From JAHELQ01 sp964491915 (GTDB lineage: Bacteria > Acidobacteriota > Aminicenantia > UBA2199): a DNA stretch of 64,000 nt. The stretch spans positions 1-64,000 of the forward strand of contig CAZBHS010000008.1 in NCBI GenBank assembly GCA_964491915.1, in the 5' to 3' direction. The position numbers were made by a program, and so were the translations under genes. A model generated the notes under the pieces. It was not told where the DNA came from, did not search any database, and worked only from the letters and a program-made list of their open reading frames with translations. This document shows, piece after piece, positions 27,630 to 35,578 of this stretch (positions are counted from its first letter, which is position 1; every line of letters starts with the position of its first letter).

Positions 27630-28508
27630 TTACATTTTCGCCTTTTTTACTTTCTTCCCGAGAAATCCTTCGGGCCGGATCATCAAGAATAAGAACAAAA
27701 TGACGAACGCGATGGCGTCCTGCCATTGAGAGCTAATTTTCCAGACACCAAAATTCTGAGCGAGTCCCAACAATAGCGCCCCCAACGCCACACCAGGGAT
27801 ACTTCCCACGCCCCCGATAATAACCGCCACCACGCCCATCATCAAGGCGTTCATCCCCATTGTAGGAGTCATATCAACATCCAGAGCCGCTAGAATCCCA
27901 GCAACCCCAGCGAGGGCCGAGCCCAAGGCAAAGGTCCGAAGAATTACCTTCTTAGTGTCAATGCCCGATAGTTTGGCTAATTCGAGATCATTTGCCACAG
28001 CACGAATTGCTCTCCCCGCTTTTGTCTTTTTCAACAACACCGCTAAAAGGGAAACCAATACTACACTGGTTATGAGAGTCCAGATTTGTATCGGAGTAAT
28101 CTTTGCCCCCACAACATTCAGTCCCTCTCTTACCTCACCTAAGCGGATACTTTTAGAATCATCTCCAAAAACCATCGAGACAATGTTCTGCAACACAATA
28201 TACATGCCCAACGAGGCAAGCAGCAAGATCATGGGCGACGCTTTTCTCCGCCGAATTTGACGATATACAGCGATCTCCATCAAGCAGCCCAACAAACCGC
28301 TACACCCAACCGCTAGTAAAATAGACAACCACAACGGCCACTCTAAACGGCCCCAGAACACCAAAGTAAAATAAGCCCCAAACGTAAACACCGCCGCATG
28401 GGCGAAATGAAAAAAATAGGATATTGTATAGATCAAGGAAAAGGAAACAGCCATCAACAGAGTGACGCTGGCTGCGATGAGGCTATTTATAAGAATTTGC
28501 ATTAACAC
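27630..28508 (-). CDS. livH: branched-chain amino acid ABC transporter permease LivH
   Basis: 292 residues, multiple helices. YFFHFAHAAVFTFGAY, ASLGMYIVLQN, KTKAGRAIRAVANDLELA (ATPase-contact loop) and GGVGSIPGVALGA are family marks. The start is uncertain between GTG at 28508, which is better spaced from GGGGA, and ATG at 28502. It follows the short-chain dehydrogenase-like gene by 15 bases. Confidence 0.94.
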   Translation of the reverse strand: MLMQILINSLIAASVTLLMAVSFSLIYTISYFFHFAHAAVFTFGAYFTLVFWGRLEWPLWLSILLAVGCSGLLGCLMEIAVYRQIRRRKASPMILLLASLGMYIVLQNIVSMVFGDDSKSIRLGEVREGLNVVGAKITPIQIWTLITSVVLVSLLAVLLKKTKAGRAIRAVANDLELAKLSGIDTKKVILRTFALGSALAGVAGILAALDVDMTPTMGMNALMMGVVAVIIGGVGSIPGVALGALLLGLAQNFGVWKISSQWQDAIAFVILFLFLMIRPEGFLGKKVKKAKM

Positions 28509-28523
28509 AAATATTTTCCCCGA

Positions 28524-29384
28524 TTAAGCACCGATATTCGGCCATTGTCCTTTAGAGACCATATTGACAGAAAGAATGTGAGCTTTGCTGGTTAAACACA
28601 TTTTAACAGCTTCGGCTACGTCTATAGGAGGGATTTGCGGTAGCTCCCCCTCATATTTATATCCAAAAGCCGCAGCAATTTTGTCCACTGATTCCATAAC
28701 ATGCGGATTGTCATACAATCCTGTATTTACTATCCCTGGCAATACCTCTGATACGTAGATTTCAGATTTAGCAAGCTCCAGCGTAAGACTACGAACAGCA
28801 TGATGAAGTCCTGCTTTTGCGCTGGCATGCGAATAACCGAGAGGAAAAGCTCGAATTCCACTCATAGAAGACACAACGACGATTTTTGATTCTTTGGTTT
28901 TCTTCATTAGCGGAAGCAGCGCTCTTACCAATATGAGCAAAGATTTGACGACGATTTCAAACTCCAGAACCGGAAGTTCAATCGGCGTATCCTCAATTTC
29001 CAGATAAGGGTTATCATTTGGCACTTTATACATTCCAGCGCTCAACCCAACACTATGAATCAAGTTGACCGGCCCAGAAAGATCCAAACTCTCAACCACC
29101 CGATTTACTGATTCCGTATCCAACAAATCTACCGGAATATATTCCAACCGGTTCGATCCTCCCCCGTCTCCTTGCAGAGAATCCTTTATGCGAGCCATTT
29201 TCTCCTCTGTCCTGGAAAGCATGACCACATCATGCCCGGCCTCATACAAAACTTTCGTTACGCAGGCCCCAATATTGGGCTTTACCCCAGGCGTATTAAA
29301 AACATCACCAATCTCACCACCATTACCATTAGAGCGAAATCCCACTCCACTAACAATAGACAGTTCTTTTCTATTAGTCTTCAT
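28524..29384 (-). CDS. short-chain dehydrogenase-like protein with altered active site
   Basis: 286 residues from the ATG at 29384, preceded by GGAG; an upstream in-frame start at 29444 is less likely. Rossmann features: SGVGFRSNGNGG near the start, NIGACVTKVLYEAGHDVVML, LIHSVGLSAG in the place of NNAG. The catalytic region SKIVVVSSMSGIRAF contains the Ser, but the segment YSHASAKAGLHH aligns best with YxxxK if His replaces Tyr and an Ala is inserted, so activity as an oxidoreductase is uncertain. It also has an insertion in the dinucleotide loop. It overlaps the upstream membrane-protein gene by 11 bases and sits inside the liv operon. Substrate unknown. Confidence 0.8.
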   Translation of the reverse strand: MKTNRKELSIVSGVGFRSNGNGGEIGDVFNTPGVKPNIGACVTKVLYEAGHDVVMLSRTEEKMARIKDSLQGDGGGSNRLEYIPVDLLDTESVNRVVESLDLSGPVNLIHSVGLSAGMYKVPNDNPYLEIEDTPIELPVLEFEIVVKSLLILVRALLPLMKKTKESKIVVVSSMSGIRAFPLGYSHASAKAGLHHAVRSLTLELAKSEIYVSEVLPGIVNTGLYDNPHVMESVDKIAAAFGYKYEGELPQIPPIDVAEAVKMCLTSKAHILSVNMVSKGQWPNIGA

Positions 29385-30855
29385 AAAGTTTCTCCATATT
29401 TCCAATATCTTCCCCTTCTCCAGATGAAAGAGACATTTCTGCAATGCTTTGAAATCCTTCCATTAGCTGCTCTCCATTACGCAGTATTTCTAATCTTATT
29501 ATAGCTCCAAAGTTTCCAATTGTCGCAAAAGCCCTTTTTACATTTTTGTTCTCGTCAAGATACGCTCCATATTCTCCATAATCTTCAACAATTACTTTAT
29601 TCTCCTTAAAATAACTTTCAGCGTCATCTTTTGTTATGAAATAAGATCCATTTGTTTTATTAATTTCAATAAATTTCTCATTTATCCGCTGATTTAATAA
29701 ATTTAATAAATCTTTACGATCAGGATTTTCGACAAGCTGTCTCAGCTTGATTGCAATCTTTTTTGTTTCATCTTCCCAATGTTTTAGAAGTTTCTGGATT
29801 TTTTTCGTAGCGTTGTCGGATCCGTCTTGCTCGTTAAATATAGACACTAAACCTCTTTCGAATTTTGCATCTAAATTTGAAGTCACATAATTAAAGACAT
29901 TGTTGATTTTATTATTTTCCTTTTTTTCCTTTTTCTTTTTTTTAGGCATTGTTCCTGATTTCGAATTATTTGAACTTTGCTCTTTGCTCGATGTTGTGCG
30001 CATAATTCTGTAAAATAGAACAAGGCCCCAACATGCTATGTCTTTCTCTTCCCATCTCTTAACTACTTCAAATGCATTTTGAAATTGATTTAAAAGATCT
30101 TTTTTACTTTTCACGAGAGTATACCGAGTTGTTCTGATGTCCGATTTCTGGTTCGTATACTCATCAATAAATCCTCTTTCATCAGGAAAAGGTGAAAACC
30201 AGTAAATTGGAAGCGTTTTATTGATACAATACAATTCTTCATATCTTGAATTAAATTTTTGCAGGATCTGCAAGTACGTATCTCTCGACATTGTTCTATG
30301 CTTCTCACCTAAAAACCTTATCTGTTCTTCTAAAATGGCAGTAATAATCTCCATTTCAAATTCATGACTTAGCTTTTTTTCAATACTCTTTCCATAATCC
30401 TTGAACTTCGGGATTATTCGAAAAACTTTTCTCAGATAAATAACTGAATTGCTAGCATCTATCTCACACCTCAAGGGTTCAACCTTGGCATTTATTTTTT
30501 CCGATATTTTTCCAGACAAATTTTCCATATGATTACTATGTAAAGCGATTACAGTTGATACTATCGTTATACTTAGAATGCCCGAATTTAAAGCATTTGC
30601 CTTTTCAAAGATTGCTACGCCTAAGAGGAAAACCAAAATATTCACAGGAGATAAAACTTTATATGCTATTTTATAGCCCTTATGAAACAAAAACCAAAAA
30701 ACGATCGCGAAAACAAATAGTAGAACAAAAGGGATTACGATACGAAGTGATTCATTAAGACCTAACTTACTCAAGGCAACATACAGATTCAAATTAATAA
30801 GCAAAGATATAAAAAAAGCTTTCGAAATACTTATCTTAACATTACTCCTCATCAT
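29374..30855 (-). CDS. membrane protein of unknown function, paralogue 1 in the liv operon
   Basis: 493 residues. Four hydrophobic helices lie in the first 110 residues (about 10-30, 38-57, 68-85, 90-106), then a long charged cytoplasmic part with a Lys-rich tract (PKKKKKEKKENNK). It is clearly related to the neighbouring gene at 30939-32417: shared segments include CINKTLPIYWFSPFP / CVNKTLPIFWLSPPP and the C-terminal DENKNVKRAFATIGNFG / DEKENVVRAFATLGDFG. Much more AT-rich than the liv genes around it, which suggests later insertion. Start could be 30855 or 30852 (tandem ATG). No known domain recognised. Confidence 0.7.
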   Translation of the reverse strand: MMRSNVKISISKAFFISLLINLNLYVALSKLGLNESLRIVIPFVLLFVFAIVFWFLFHKGYKIAYKVLSPVNILVFLLGVAIFEKANALNSGILSITIVSTVIALHSNHMENLSGKISEKINAKVEPLRCEIDASNSVIYLRKVFRIIPKFKDYGKSIEKKLSHEFEMEIITAILEEQIRFLGEKHRTMSRDTYLQILQKFNSRYEELYCINKTLPIYWFSPFPDERGFIDEYTNQKSDIRTTRYTLVKSKKDLLNQFQNAFEVVKRWEEKDIACWGLVLFYRIMRTTSSKEQSSNNSKSGTMPKKKKKEKKENNKINNVFNYVTSNLDAKFERGLVSIFNEQDGSDNATKKIQKLLKHWEDETKKIAIKLRQLVENPDRKDLLNLLNQRINEKFIEINKTNGSYFITKDDAESYFKENKVIVEDYGEYGAYLDENKNVKRAFATIGNFGAIIRLEILRNGEQLMEGFQSIAEMSLSSGEGEDIGNMEKLYED

Positions 30856-30938
30856 TATTGAATTAGACAGCTATCCCCCCAACAAGCAAATCGTTTTTGT
30901 TGCAGTAATTCAAGTGTAATTTTTTTCACTCTTCAAAC

Positions 30939-32417
30939 CTATACTTTTTCTGATACTTGCTCATATAAACATCCCATATTCCCTCTCGCCTCGCGATCAT
31001 CCGAACGCTTCACTCCTTCAAAAAGTTCCTTTATAGTATTATAAATTTGCTTTTCATCCTGCCATATCTTCAATCGAATTAATCCTCCAAAATCTCCAAG
31101 CGTTGCAAATGCTCGAACTACATTTTCTTTTTCATCAAGATATACGCCATATTCTCCTTCATTTTGGGAAAACATTTCTTTGTATGAAGTTTTTAAATAG
31201 CTGTCCTTTACATAATAAGAACCATCTTCTCCGTGTTCTGTTACAAACAACTCAATTATTTTCTTATTTATTAGTTCTGTGAATTTTTCATTACCTCCAA
31301 TTTCTATCAAATTTTTTTTTAGATTATCTTTATCTTGAGAGGAGCTATTAGCAACTAGCTCATTTTTTATCGCAGTGCGAGTTGAAGCCTCTCCTTTTTT
31401 TCGAATAATATCCTTCAAATCTTTGCGATATGACTCGGATAATGAATGAGTTAGCACATCAATGATCTCATCAAATTCACAGCTATATAATCTATTAAAA
31501 AGGACAAGCCCCCAATCTATAAATTCATCGGTTGCATTTTCTTTGAATGCCTTCAAAGCAGTTTCATACTGATTTCTTAAATCCTCTTTACTTCCAACCC
31601 GGGTAAATCTATGAACCTTGACAGTTGGTTTCTCTTGTGCATAATTTTCAATGAATTCATTTTCATTTGGAGGTGGGGAAAGCCAAAAAATTGGGAGCGT
31701 TTTGTTCACACAATATAGAGTGCTATATTTTTTATTAAAAAAACTTAGTATCTTAAGATAGGTATGAATTGTCATAATCCTTTCTTGTCCTTTGAGCAGA
31801 TCAATTTGCTCGTCAAAAATCAAACTAAGTATCTCATCATCAAATTTTCCTAAATTTGGCTCTATCGCACGCCCCAATTCAACAAATTTTTCCATTTGGA
31901 TAAGGACTTTATATATTGGAAATAGTTTTAGTTGCTCATCAATTTTTTTTGTATGCGGCTCAATTTCCTCCATAACCTTATGGCCAATTTTTTTATGAAG
32001 TTCTTGATTGTCTGAAAAACTTTGGTCAAACTTTTTCAAAAAGTAATACCTATGTAGCCCATATATAATTGATATAAATAATGAAATAGCTGCACTTATA
32101 GTTGTATTTAGGAATACACCAGATGAGATTCCTGCTATAGATGTAACTAATCCAGCTCCAATCGCGACACAGATTTCTGGAATTTTATCTGTAAGATCAA
32201 ACTTTCTTCTAGCATTATTTACAACTAAAAAAATTACGAAGAAAAGAACAATAGCACATATCCATTCCTTCCAGTTTTTGATAGTTTGATCGGCATCTTG
32301 ATTTAATAAAATTTTTAAAGCAATTGGCAACAAAATTACTAGTGCCAGCGCTATTGAAAAAATTATCGTAAGTTTTTTCTCAGTACTGTTACTCTTCGAA
32401 GAAGGTGAATCGTCCAT
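30939..32417 (-). CDS. membrane protein of unknown function, paralogue 2 in the liv operon
   Basis: 492 residues. Hydrophobic helices at about 16-36, 50-66, 80-102 and 105-125; then a soluble alpha-rich region of 360 residues. The start overlaps the 3' end of the binding-protein gene by 29 bases and has AAAGGTGG ahead of the ATG, so it is translationally coupled to it. Related to the next gene over its length (see that entry). AT-rich. Position between the solute-binding protein and the permeases suggests a role in sensing or modifying transport, but no motif supports a specific function. Confidence 0.7.
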   Translation of the reverse strand: MDDSPSSKSNSTEKKLTIIFSIALALVILLPIALKILLNQDADQTIKNWKEWICAIVLFFVIFLVVNNARRKFDLTDKIPEICVAIGAGLVTSIAGISSGVFLNTTISAAISLFISIIYGLHRYYFLKKFDQSFSDNQELHKKIGHKVMEEIEPHTKKIDEQLKLFPIYKVLIQMEKFVELGRAIEPNLGKFDDEILSLIFDEQIDLLKGQERIMTIHTYLKILSFFNKKYSTLYCVNKTLPIFWLSPPPNENEFIENYAQEKPTVKVHRFTRVGSKEDLRNQYETALKAFKENATDEFIDWGLVLFNRLYSCEFDEIIDVLTHSLSESYRKDLKDIIRKKGEASTRTAIKNELVANSSSQDKDNLKKNLIEIGGNEKFTELINKKIIELFVTEHGEDGSYYVKDSYLKTSYKEMFSQNEGEYGVYLDEKENVVRAFATLGDFGGLIRLKIWQDEKQIYNTIKELFEGVKRSDDREARGNMGCLYEQVSEKV

Positions 32418-33534
32418 CTTTTACCACCTTTAGGGAGACTGGTTTTGATACATCTCCATTTTTGTCGAAGGACGTTAGTCCTGATATTCCTTTAAAGTTT
32501 TTTATTTTGTAGATCTCGTCCTTTACTTTAGTCACATCATAATTGGCATTCTTAAGGGACAGGCAAATAATATTCGTGGCATCATATGCGAGTGCGGAAT
32601 AGTATGTGGGGGGAACATTGAATTTTTTTTGGTATGAATTTAGAAATTTTTTGATTTGGTCATCCGCCGAATCAGGATCGTATGTTCCGTAGTACACATA
32701 GAGAATACCCTCTGCCAGTTCACCGAGTTGGTCTAAATAGGCCTTGTTCTCAAAAATCGGTGTTGTGAAGATCGGAGCCTTTAACCCCAATTCAGCCCTC
32801 TGCCTGACAAAATTCACTGTCTCGTCGATTGCCACCAGAAAAACCGCATCCACTGATTCGGATAAAATTTTTGTTATCACTGTCCTGAAATCAGTAGTTC
32901 CTGGCATAAAGGCTTCGGAAAATATAATTTCACCACCTTTTGCTTCAAATGTCTCTTTAAACACTTTTTGCAGCCCGGAACCATATTCGGTATTGATAAA
33001 AACGCAAGCCATCTTTTTATAACCCAGTTTTTCCATGGCGATGTTGGCCTGAATTCGACCGCCTTCAAGGTCCGACAATTCGTTCCTGAAAATATAATCG
33101 CCGGAATCAGAAACTTTGGGGGCTGATGATCCTGGAGAGATAATGGTAAACTTATTTCGTTCAGCAATAGGGGCGACAGCGAGTGTAACGGAACTGGTCA
33201 AAGGACCAACCGCAACCTTCACTCCATCAGCGGTATACAATTTTTTTATGGCTGAAACTCCGAAATTGGCTTGGGCTGTGGTATCCTCCGCAATGATTGC
33301 AATTTCTGGATCACCTTCTTGCCGTTCGGCATTCACCTCTTCGATTGCCAATTTTACAGCATTTAATCCAGGTTTCCCTAATGTAGCAGCAGGGCCGGTC
33401 AAAGGTAACAAAACACCGATTTCTATCTTTTCTATTTTGTTCTCTCCCTTACCACAATTCACATTTATCAAACCTGCCCATACCACAAGCAGAAGCAAAG
33501 CCAAAATAGTTTTTCCTTTCATCGACAAAAACAT
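32389..33534 (-). CDS. livK: ABC transporter substrate-binding protein, LivK/LIVBP type
   Basis: 381 residues. Hydrophobic N-terminus with a cysteine at about residue 27 (LINVNCGKGE), possibly a lipoprotein though the box is not canonical. Mature domain is a type I periplasmic fold: IEIGVLLPLTGPAATLG, KVAVGPLTSSVTLAVAPIAE, FTIISPGSSAP, FRNELSDLEGG, CVFINTEYGSGL. It captures branched-chain amino acids or a similar amphipathic ligand outside the membrane. AGGAGG five bases before the ATG fixes the start. First gene of the liv operon, whose permease genes lie three genes further on. Confidence 0.93.
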   Translation of the reverse strand: MFLSMKGKTILALLLLVVWAGLINVNCGKGENKIEKIEIGVLLPLTGPAATLGKPGLNAVKLAIEEVNAERQEGDPEIAIIAEDTTAQANFGVSAIKKLYTADGVKVAVGPLTSSVTLAVAPIAERNKFTIISPGSSAPKVSDSGDYIFRNELSDLEGGRIQANIAMEKLGYKKMACVFINTEYGSGLQKVFKETFEAKGGEIIFSEAFMPGTTDFRTVITKILSESVDAVFLVAIDETVNFVRQRAELGLKAPIFTTPIFENKAYLDQLGELAEGILYVYYGTYDPDSADDQIKKFLNSYQKKFNVPPTYYSALAYDATNIICLSLKNANYDVTKVKDEIYKIKNFKGISGLTSFDKNGDVSKPVSLKVVKDGRFTFFEE

Positions 33535-34130
33535 TCAATCCTCCTAATGTTTAGTAAAGGCTAAAATTCCTTTTAACCATAAACCCGGATAACTTTTCAC
33601 CTCATCGCCGGGCTTTCATATATTTTCTAAACGCCAAATATAACATGCATTTTTAAAGGAATAGCAATCAGAGTATGAATGGAGAAAAATTTCAAATAGA
33701 CGGTTGGCTTTCAGAATGCTGCCTCCGAACAAACATTTTTTGATGCACATTTTCTTTTAGAATTATTAGCAAAAATGCGCCCAACAATCAACTCCCATTA
33801 ATGTGAGAAATACCAAAAGAAAAGCTATTCCCCCCTCTCAAACGAAAAAAAAATTAAAAAAACAATTTATAATCGCAAACAACGGATATTCGAAAACTAT
33901 TTCGCAAATCCCACATCACAAATTTATCGGATCAGTATTTACACATTCTCGAATTCAAGTAGACAAGGAAGCATCGATAATTATGAAGAGTCCTATAAAA
34001 TCACAAATTTCGGGATTTACAAATATTCACAAGTACGCTACGATAAAGTTGTAGATATAAATATAAGCCGTCTAAACGGCGGGAGAGATATTTTTTACAA
34101 GAATAATCGTAATTTAAGGAGAGCAACAAA
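33535..34130. other. intergenic region at the left edge of the accessory block
   Basis: About 600 AT-rich bases. A weak reading frame of 83 codons beginning with GTG at 33803 has no ribosome site and no recognisable content, and I do not call it. The region contains the upstream sequences of livK (minus) and of the small gene at 34131 (plus). Confidence 0.4.
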
Positions 34131-34274
34131 ATGACCAAACAAAAAAGAAGACAAATCGGGCGAGATGCTTTAACAGGAAAATTCATTTCAGTTAACAAAG
34201 CCAAGCGTAGAAAAGCGACGGCTGTCGTTGAGACTCTACCACCACCTCAAAAAAAATCTACTAAAAAGAAATAA
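34131..34274 (+). CDS. small conserved basic protein with GRDxxTGKF motif
   Basis: 47 residues. TAAGGAG precedes the ATG. The pattern IGRDALTGKFISVNKAKRR followed by TAVVETL matches a type of very short, widely scattered bacterial protein (GRD-x-x-TG-x-F, then Ala/Arg-rich, then VVE) that I recall from accessory and mobile regions; its function is not known to me. It ends in a proline and lysine tail. It marks the left end of the accessory block. Confidence 0.6.
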   Translation: MTKQKRRQIGRDALTGKFISVNKAKRRKATAVVETLPPPQKKSTKKK

Positions 34275-34354
34275 TAAAAGACTCTGCCACTTTTGCCTAT
34301 TCCTTATTCTTTCATGAGAGAGAAAAATTACTATTATTCAAATGGTGGCGACGG

Positions 34355-34543
34355 TTACTTGATGATAAATTTCGCAAGCCGGGCCTCGACTTGTTGTTGG
34401 GTGTAGGTGTTGCCGTCTTTTATGTCCTGGAGGCCTTTTTGGATTTTTTGGATGGCGTGGATGTAGTATTGGATGTCTTCGAGAGTGCAGTCGTCGGGTA
34501 GGTTGTCGAGCAGGCGCATCACTGTTTTTTTGGCTTGATTCAT
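34355..34543 (-). CDS. orphan antitoxin-like protein
   Basis: 62 residues. The ending, with a Gln-Gln-Val-Glu-Ala-Arg-Leu-Ala-Lys-Phe pattern after an Asp-rich helix (KGLQDIKDGNTYTQQQVEAR), is the usual C-terminus of RelB/ParD-like antitoxins, where it contacts the toxin. GGAGGGGAAG precedes the ATG. No toxin gene lies beside it, so it is either an orphan antitoxin or a remnant. Confidence 0.55.
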   Translation of the reverse strand: MNQAKKTVMRLLDNLPDDCTLEDIQYYIHAIQKIQKGLQDIKDGNTYTQQQVEARLAKFIIK

Positions 34544-34647
34544 ATCTTCCCCTCCAGGTTAAGATAAATGATACGGGTTCGCGGGCCGGTTGTCAAGGCC
34601 TATAGAGCGAGTCTGGATCGGGAAGGGGCAGGCAGAAAACGTCGTCA

Positions 34648-34656
34648 CCTGTCCCC
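34648..34656 (-). repeat. GGGGACAGG element
   Basis: TCACCTGTCCCCTA just outside the left boundary of the 539-bp duplication. Confidence 0.45.
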
Positions 34657-34697
34657 TAGCTTCCCCTGGGGATCTGGGAAAAGATTCATAATCCGGA

Positions 34698-34729
34698 TTT
34701 TAATTATGGCGAATTCGCCATAATTAAAA
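34698..34729. repeat. 32-bp perfect palindrome (copy 1)
   Basis: Symmetric about the EcoRI-like centre GGCGAATTCGCC, with arms TTTTAATTAT and ATAATTAAAA. It lies inside the KilA-N coding fragment. Confidence 0.85.
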
Positions 34730-34750
34730 GTCAGGCAGTGGGGGATATCT

Positions 34751-34772
34751 GGGGACAGGTGAGAACTTTTTC
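34751..34772 (+). repeat. GGGGACAGG element with GAGAACTTTTTC tail
   Basis: GGGGACAGGTGAGAACTTTT. A diverged opposite-strand copy is at 38591-38612, and the second 539-bp repeat carries another at 39033-39054. Confidence 0.55.
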
Positions 34773-34802
34773 TTCCATCCGCCGCCTCCGAAACTAGTAC
34801 TT

Positions 34803-34824
34803 AAAGATAATCGACCTGTCCCCT
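34803..34824 (-). repeat. GGGGACAGG element with AAAGATAATCGA flank
   Basis: The 22 bases AAAGATAATCGA plus CCTGTCCCCT are identical to 42068-42089, far outside the 539-bp duplication, so the repeated unit is longer than the core. Confidence 0.6.
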
Positions 34825-34920
34825 GTTTTGCCCCTTAAAAATCACGAGCGACAAATTGCGGACCGTTATCACTGATTATACGGAAGATCAAAAAGGGACA
34901 GGTGAATTTTGGGGGGGGCG

Positions 34921-35205
34921 TTACAACTCGTTGGGGTTGCATTTGTCGCTGATTTGGGTGGTGGTGTCGCAATAGGCTCCTCTGGTGTAGAATTCCCAGG
35001 TGTCTTCGTCCAGGCAATCGACCTCGAATTGAGTTCGGCAAATAAACCAGGTGTGGCAGAAGGTTCCGATTTTCCAGGCGTACACGAACTCTTCTTCGAA
35101 GCATGCCTGCTCCACCGCTTCGCAATGGTCCACACCGCGACACCAGGTGGCGGGAAGGGCGTTTAGGTCGTAGACCCAGATTGCCGCTGCGATGATGAGT
35201 AACAC
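34921..35205 (-). pseudogene. Cys-rich exported protein, copy 1, normal start lost
   Basis: Identical to the protein at 39203-39520 from about residue 12 onward (same eight cysteines). Upstream of the duplicated tract the reading frame continues with related residues, but the codon at the position of the other copy's ATG is CTG (35238-35236) and no ribosome site is visible. A GTG at 35205 is the only in-frame alternative and would shorten the signal segment. It lies downstream of a beta-propeller gene, like its twin. Confidence 0.55.
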
Positions 35206-35244
35206 TAAAACCAGTGATTTTAGAATCTTGGAGGACAGAATTTG

Positions 35245-35253
35245 CCTGTCCCC
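35245..35253 (-). repeat. GGGGACAGG element
   Basis: TTTGCCTGTCCCCTATTTTT between the duplicated tract and the 21-bp array. Confidence 0.45.
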
Positions 35254-35284
35254 TATTTTTTTCCATCAAACTAAACAAAAATCC

Positions 35285-35527
35285 GAGGCGCACATTCATT
35301 GCTCTATGGCGTTTTTCGCACGCAATGTGGCGAGAGGCGCACGGTTTATTGCGAAGCCCCAAGGTATTGAGGCGAAAAGCGAACAGTTTGGGGCGGAAGG
35401 GGAACGGCTTGTGGTTCCAGTGGAATTCTTTGTGGTGTATATAGAACTGTCTGTGGTGCGAACAGAAAAACTTGTGGTTCCGGGGGAACAAATCCTGGTT
35501 CCGGGGGAACGTTTTGTGGCGGGGAAC
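35285..35527. repeat. degenerate 21-bp tandem repeat array, about 11.5 units
   Basis: Unit starts at 35285, 35306, 35327, 35348, 35369, 35390, 35411, 35432, 35453, 35474, 35495 and 35516, an exact 21-base step. The best units read GTGGTTCCGGGGGAAC plus five variable bases. Because 21 is a multiple of three, it gives seven-residue repeats: on the minus strand KFFCSHH, RQFYIHH, KEFHWNH, KPFPFRP, KLFAFRL; on the plus strand VVPGEQI, LVPGERF. Long frames are open on both strands, but I see no ribosome site or homologous protein to support either. Confidence 0.8.
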
Positions 35528-35530
35528 TAA

Positions 35531-35566
35531 AAGGGACAGGGGGGACAGTAGGCGCCTGTCCCCTAT
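35531..35566. repeat. inverted pair of GGGGACAGG elements
   Basis: AAGGGACAGG and GGGGACAG (35531-35548) face GCCTGTCCCC (35554-35563), forming a hairpin-capable palindrome directly downstream of the propeller gene's stop codon. It may serve as that gene's terminator. Confidence 0.6.
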
Positions 35567-35578
35567 TTTGGTTTTGGG

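Larger units (their letters stand above)
34665..35203. repeat. 539-bp direct repeat, copy 1
   Basis: Base-for-base the same as 38947-39485 as far as I can compare by eye (constant offset 4282). It carries the 3' part of a broken KilA-N gene, a 32-bp palindrome, three GGGGACAGG elements and most of a Cys-rich exported protein gene. To the right of 35203 the two copies continue as clearly related but diverged sequence. Confidence 0.9.

Noticed and set aside
33803..34054. 83-codon frame starting with GTG
   Set aside because: No ribosome site, low-complexity basic composition, no recognisable content.
34835..35491. 218-codon minus-strand frame through the tandem array and duplicated tract
   Set aside because: It runs through the 21-bp repeats and out of frame across the Cys-rich protein; no ribosome site. 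Kept only as a note on the repeat array.
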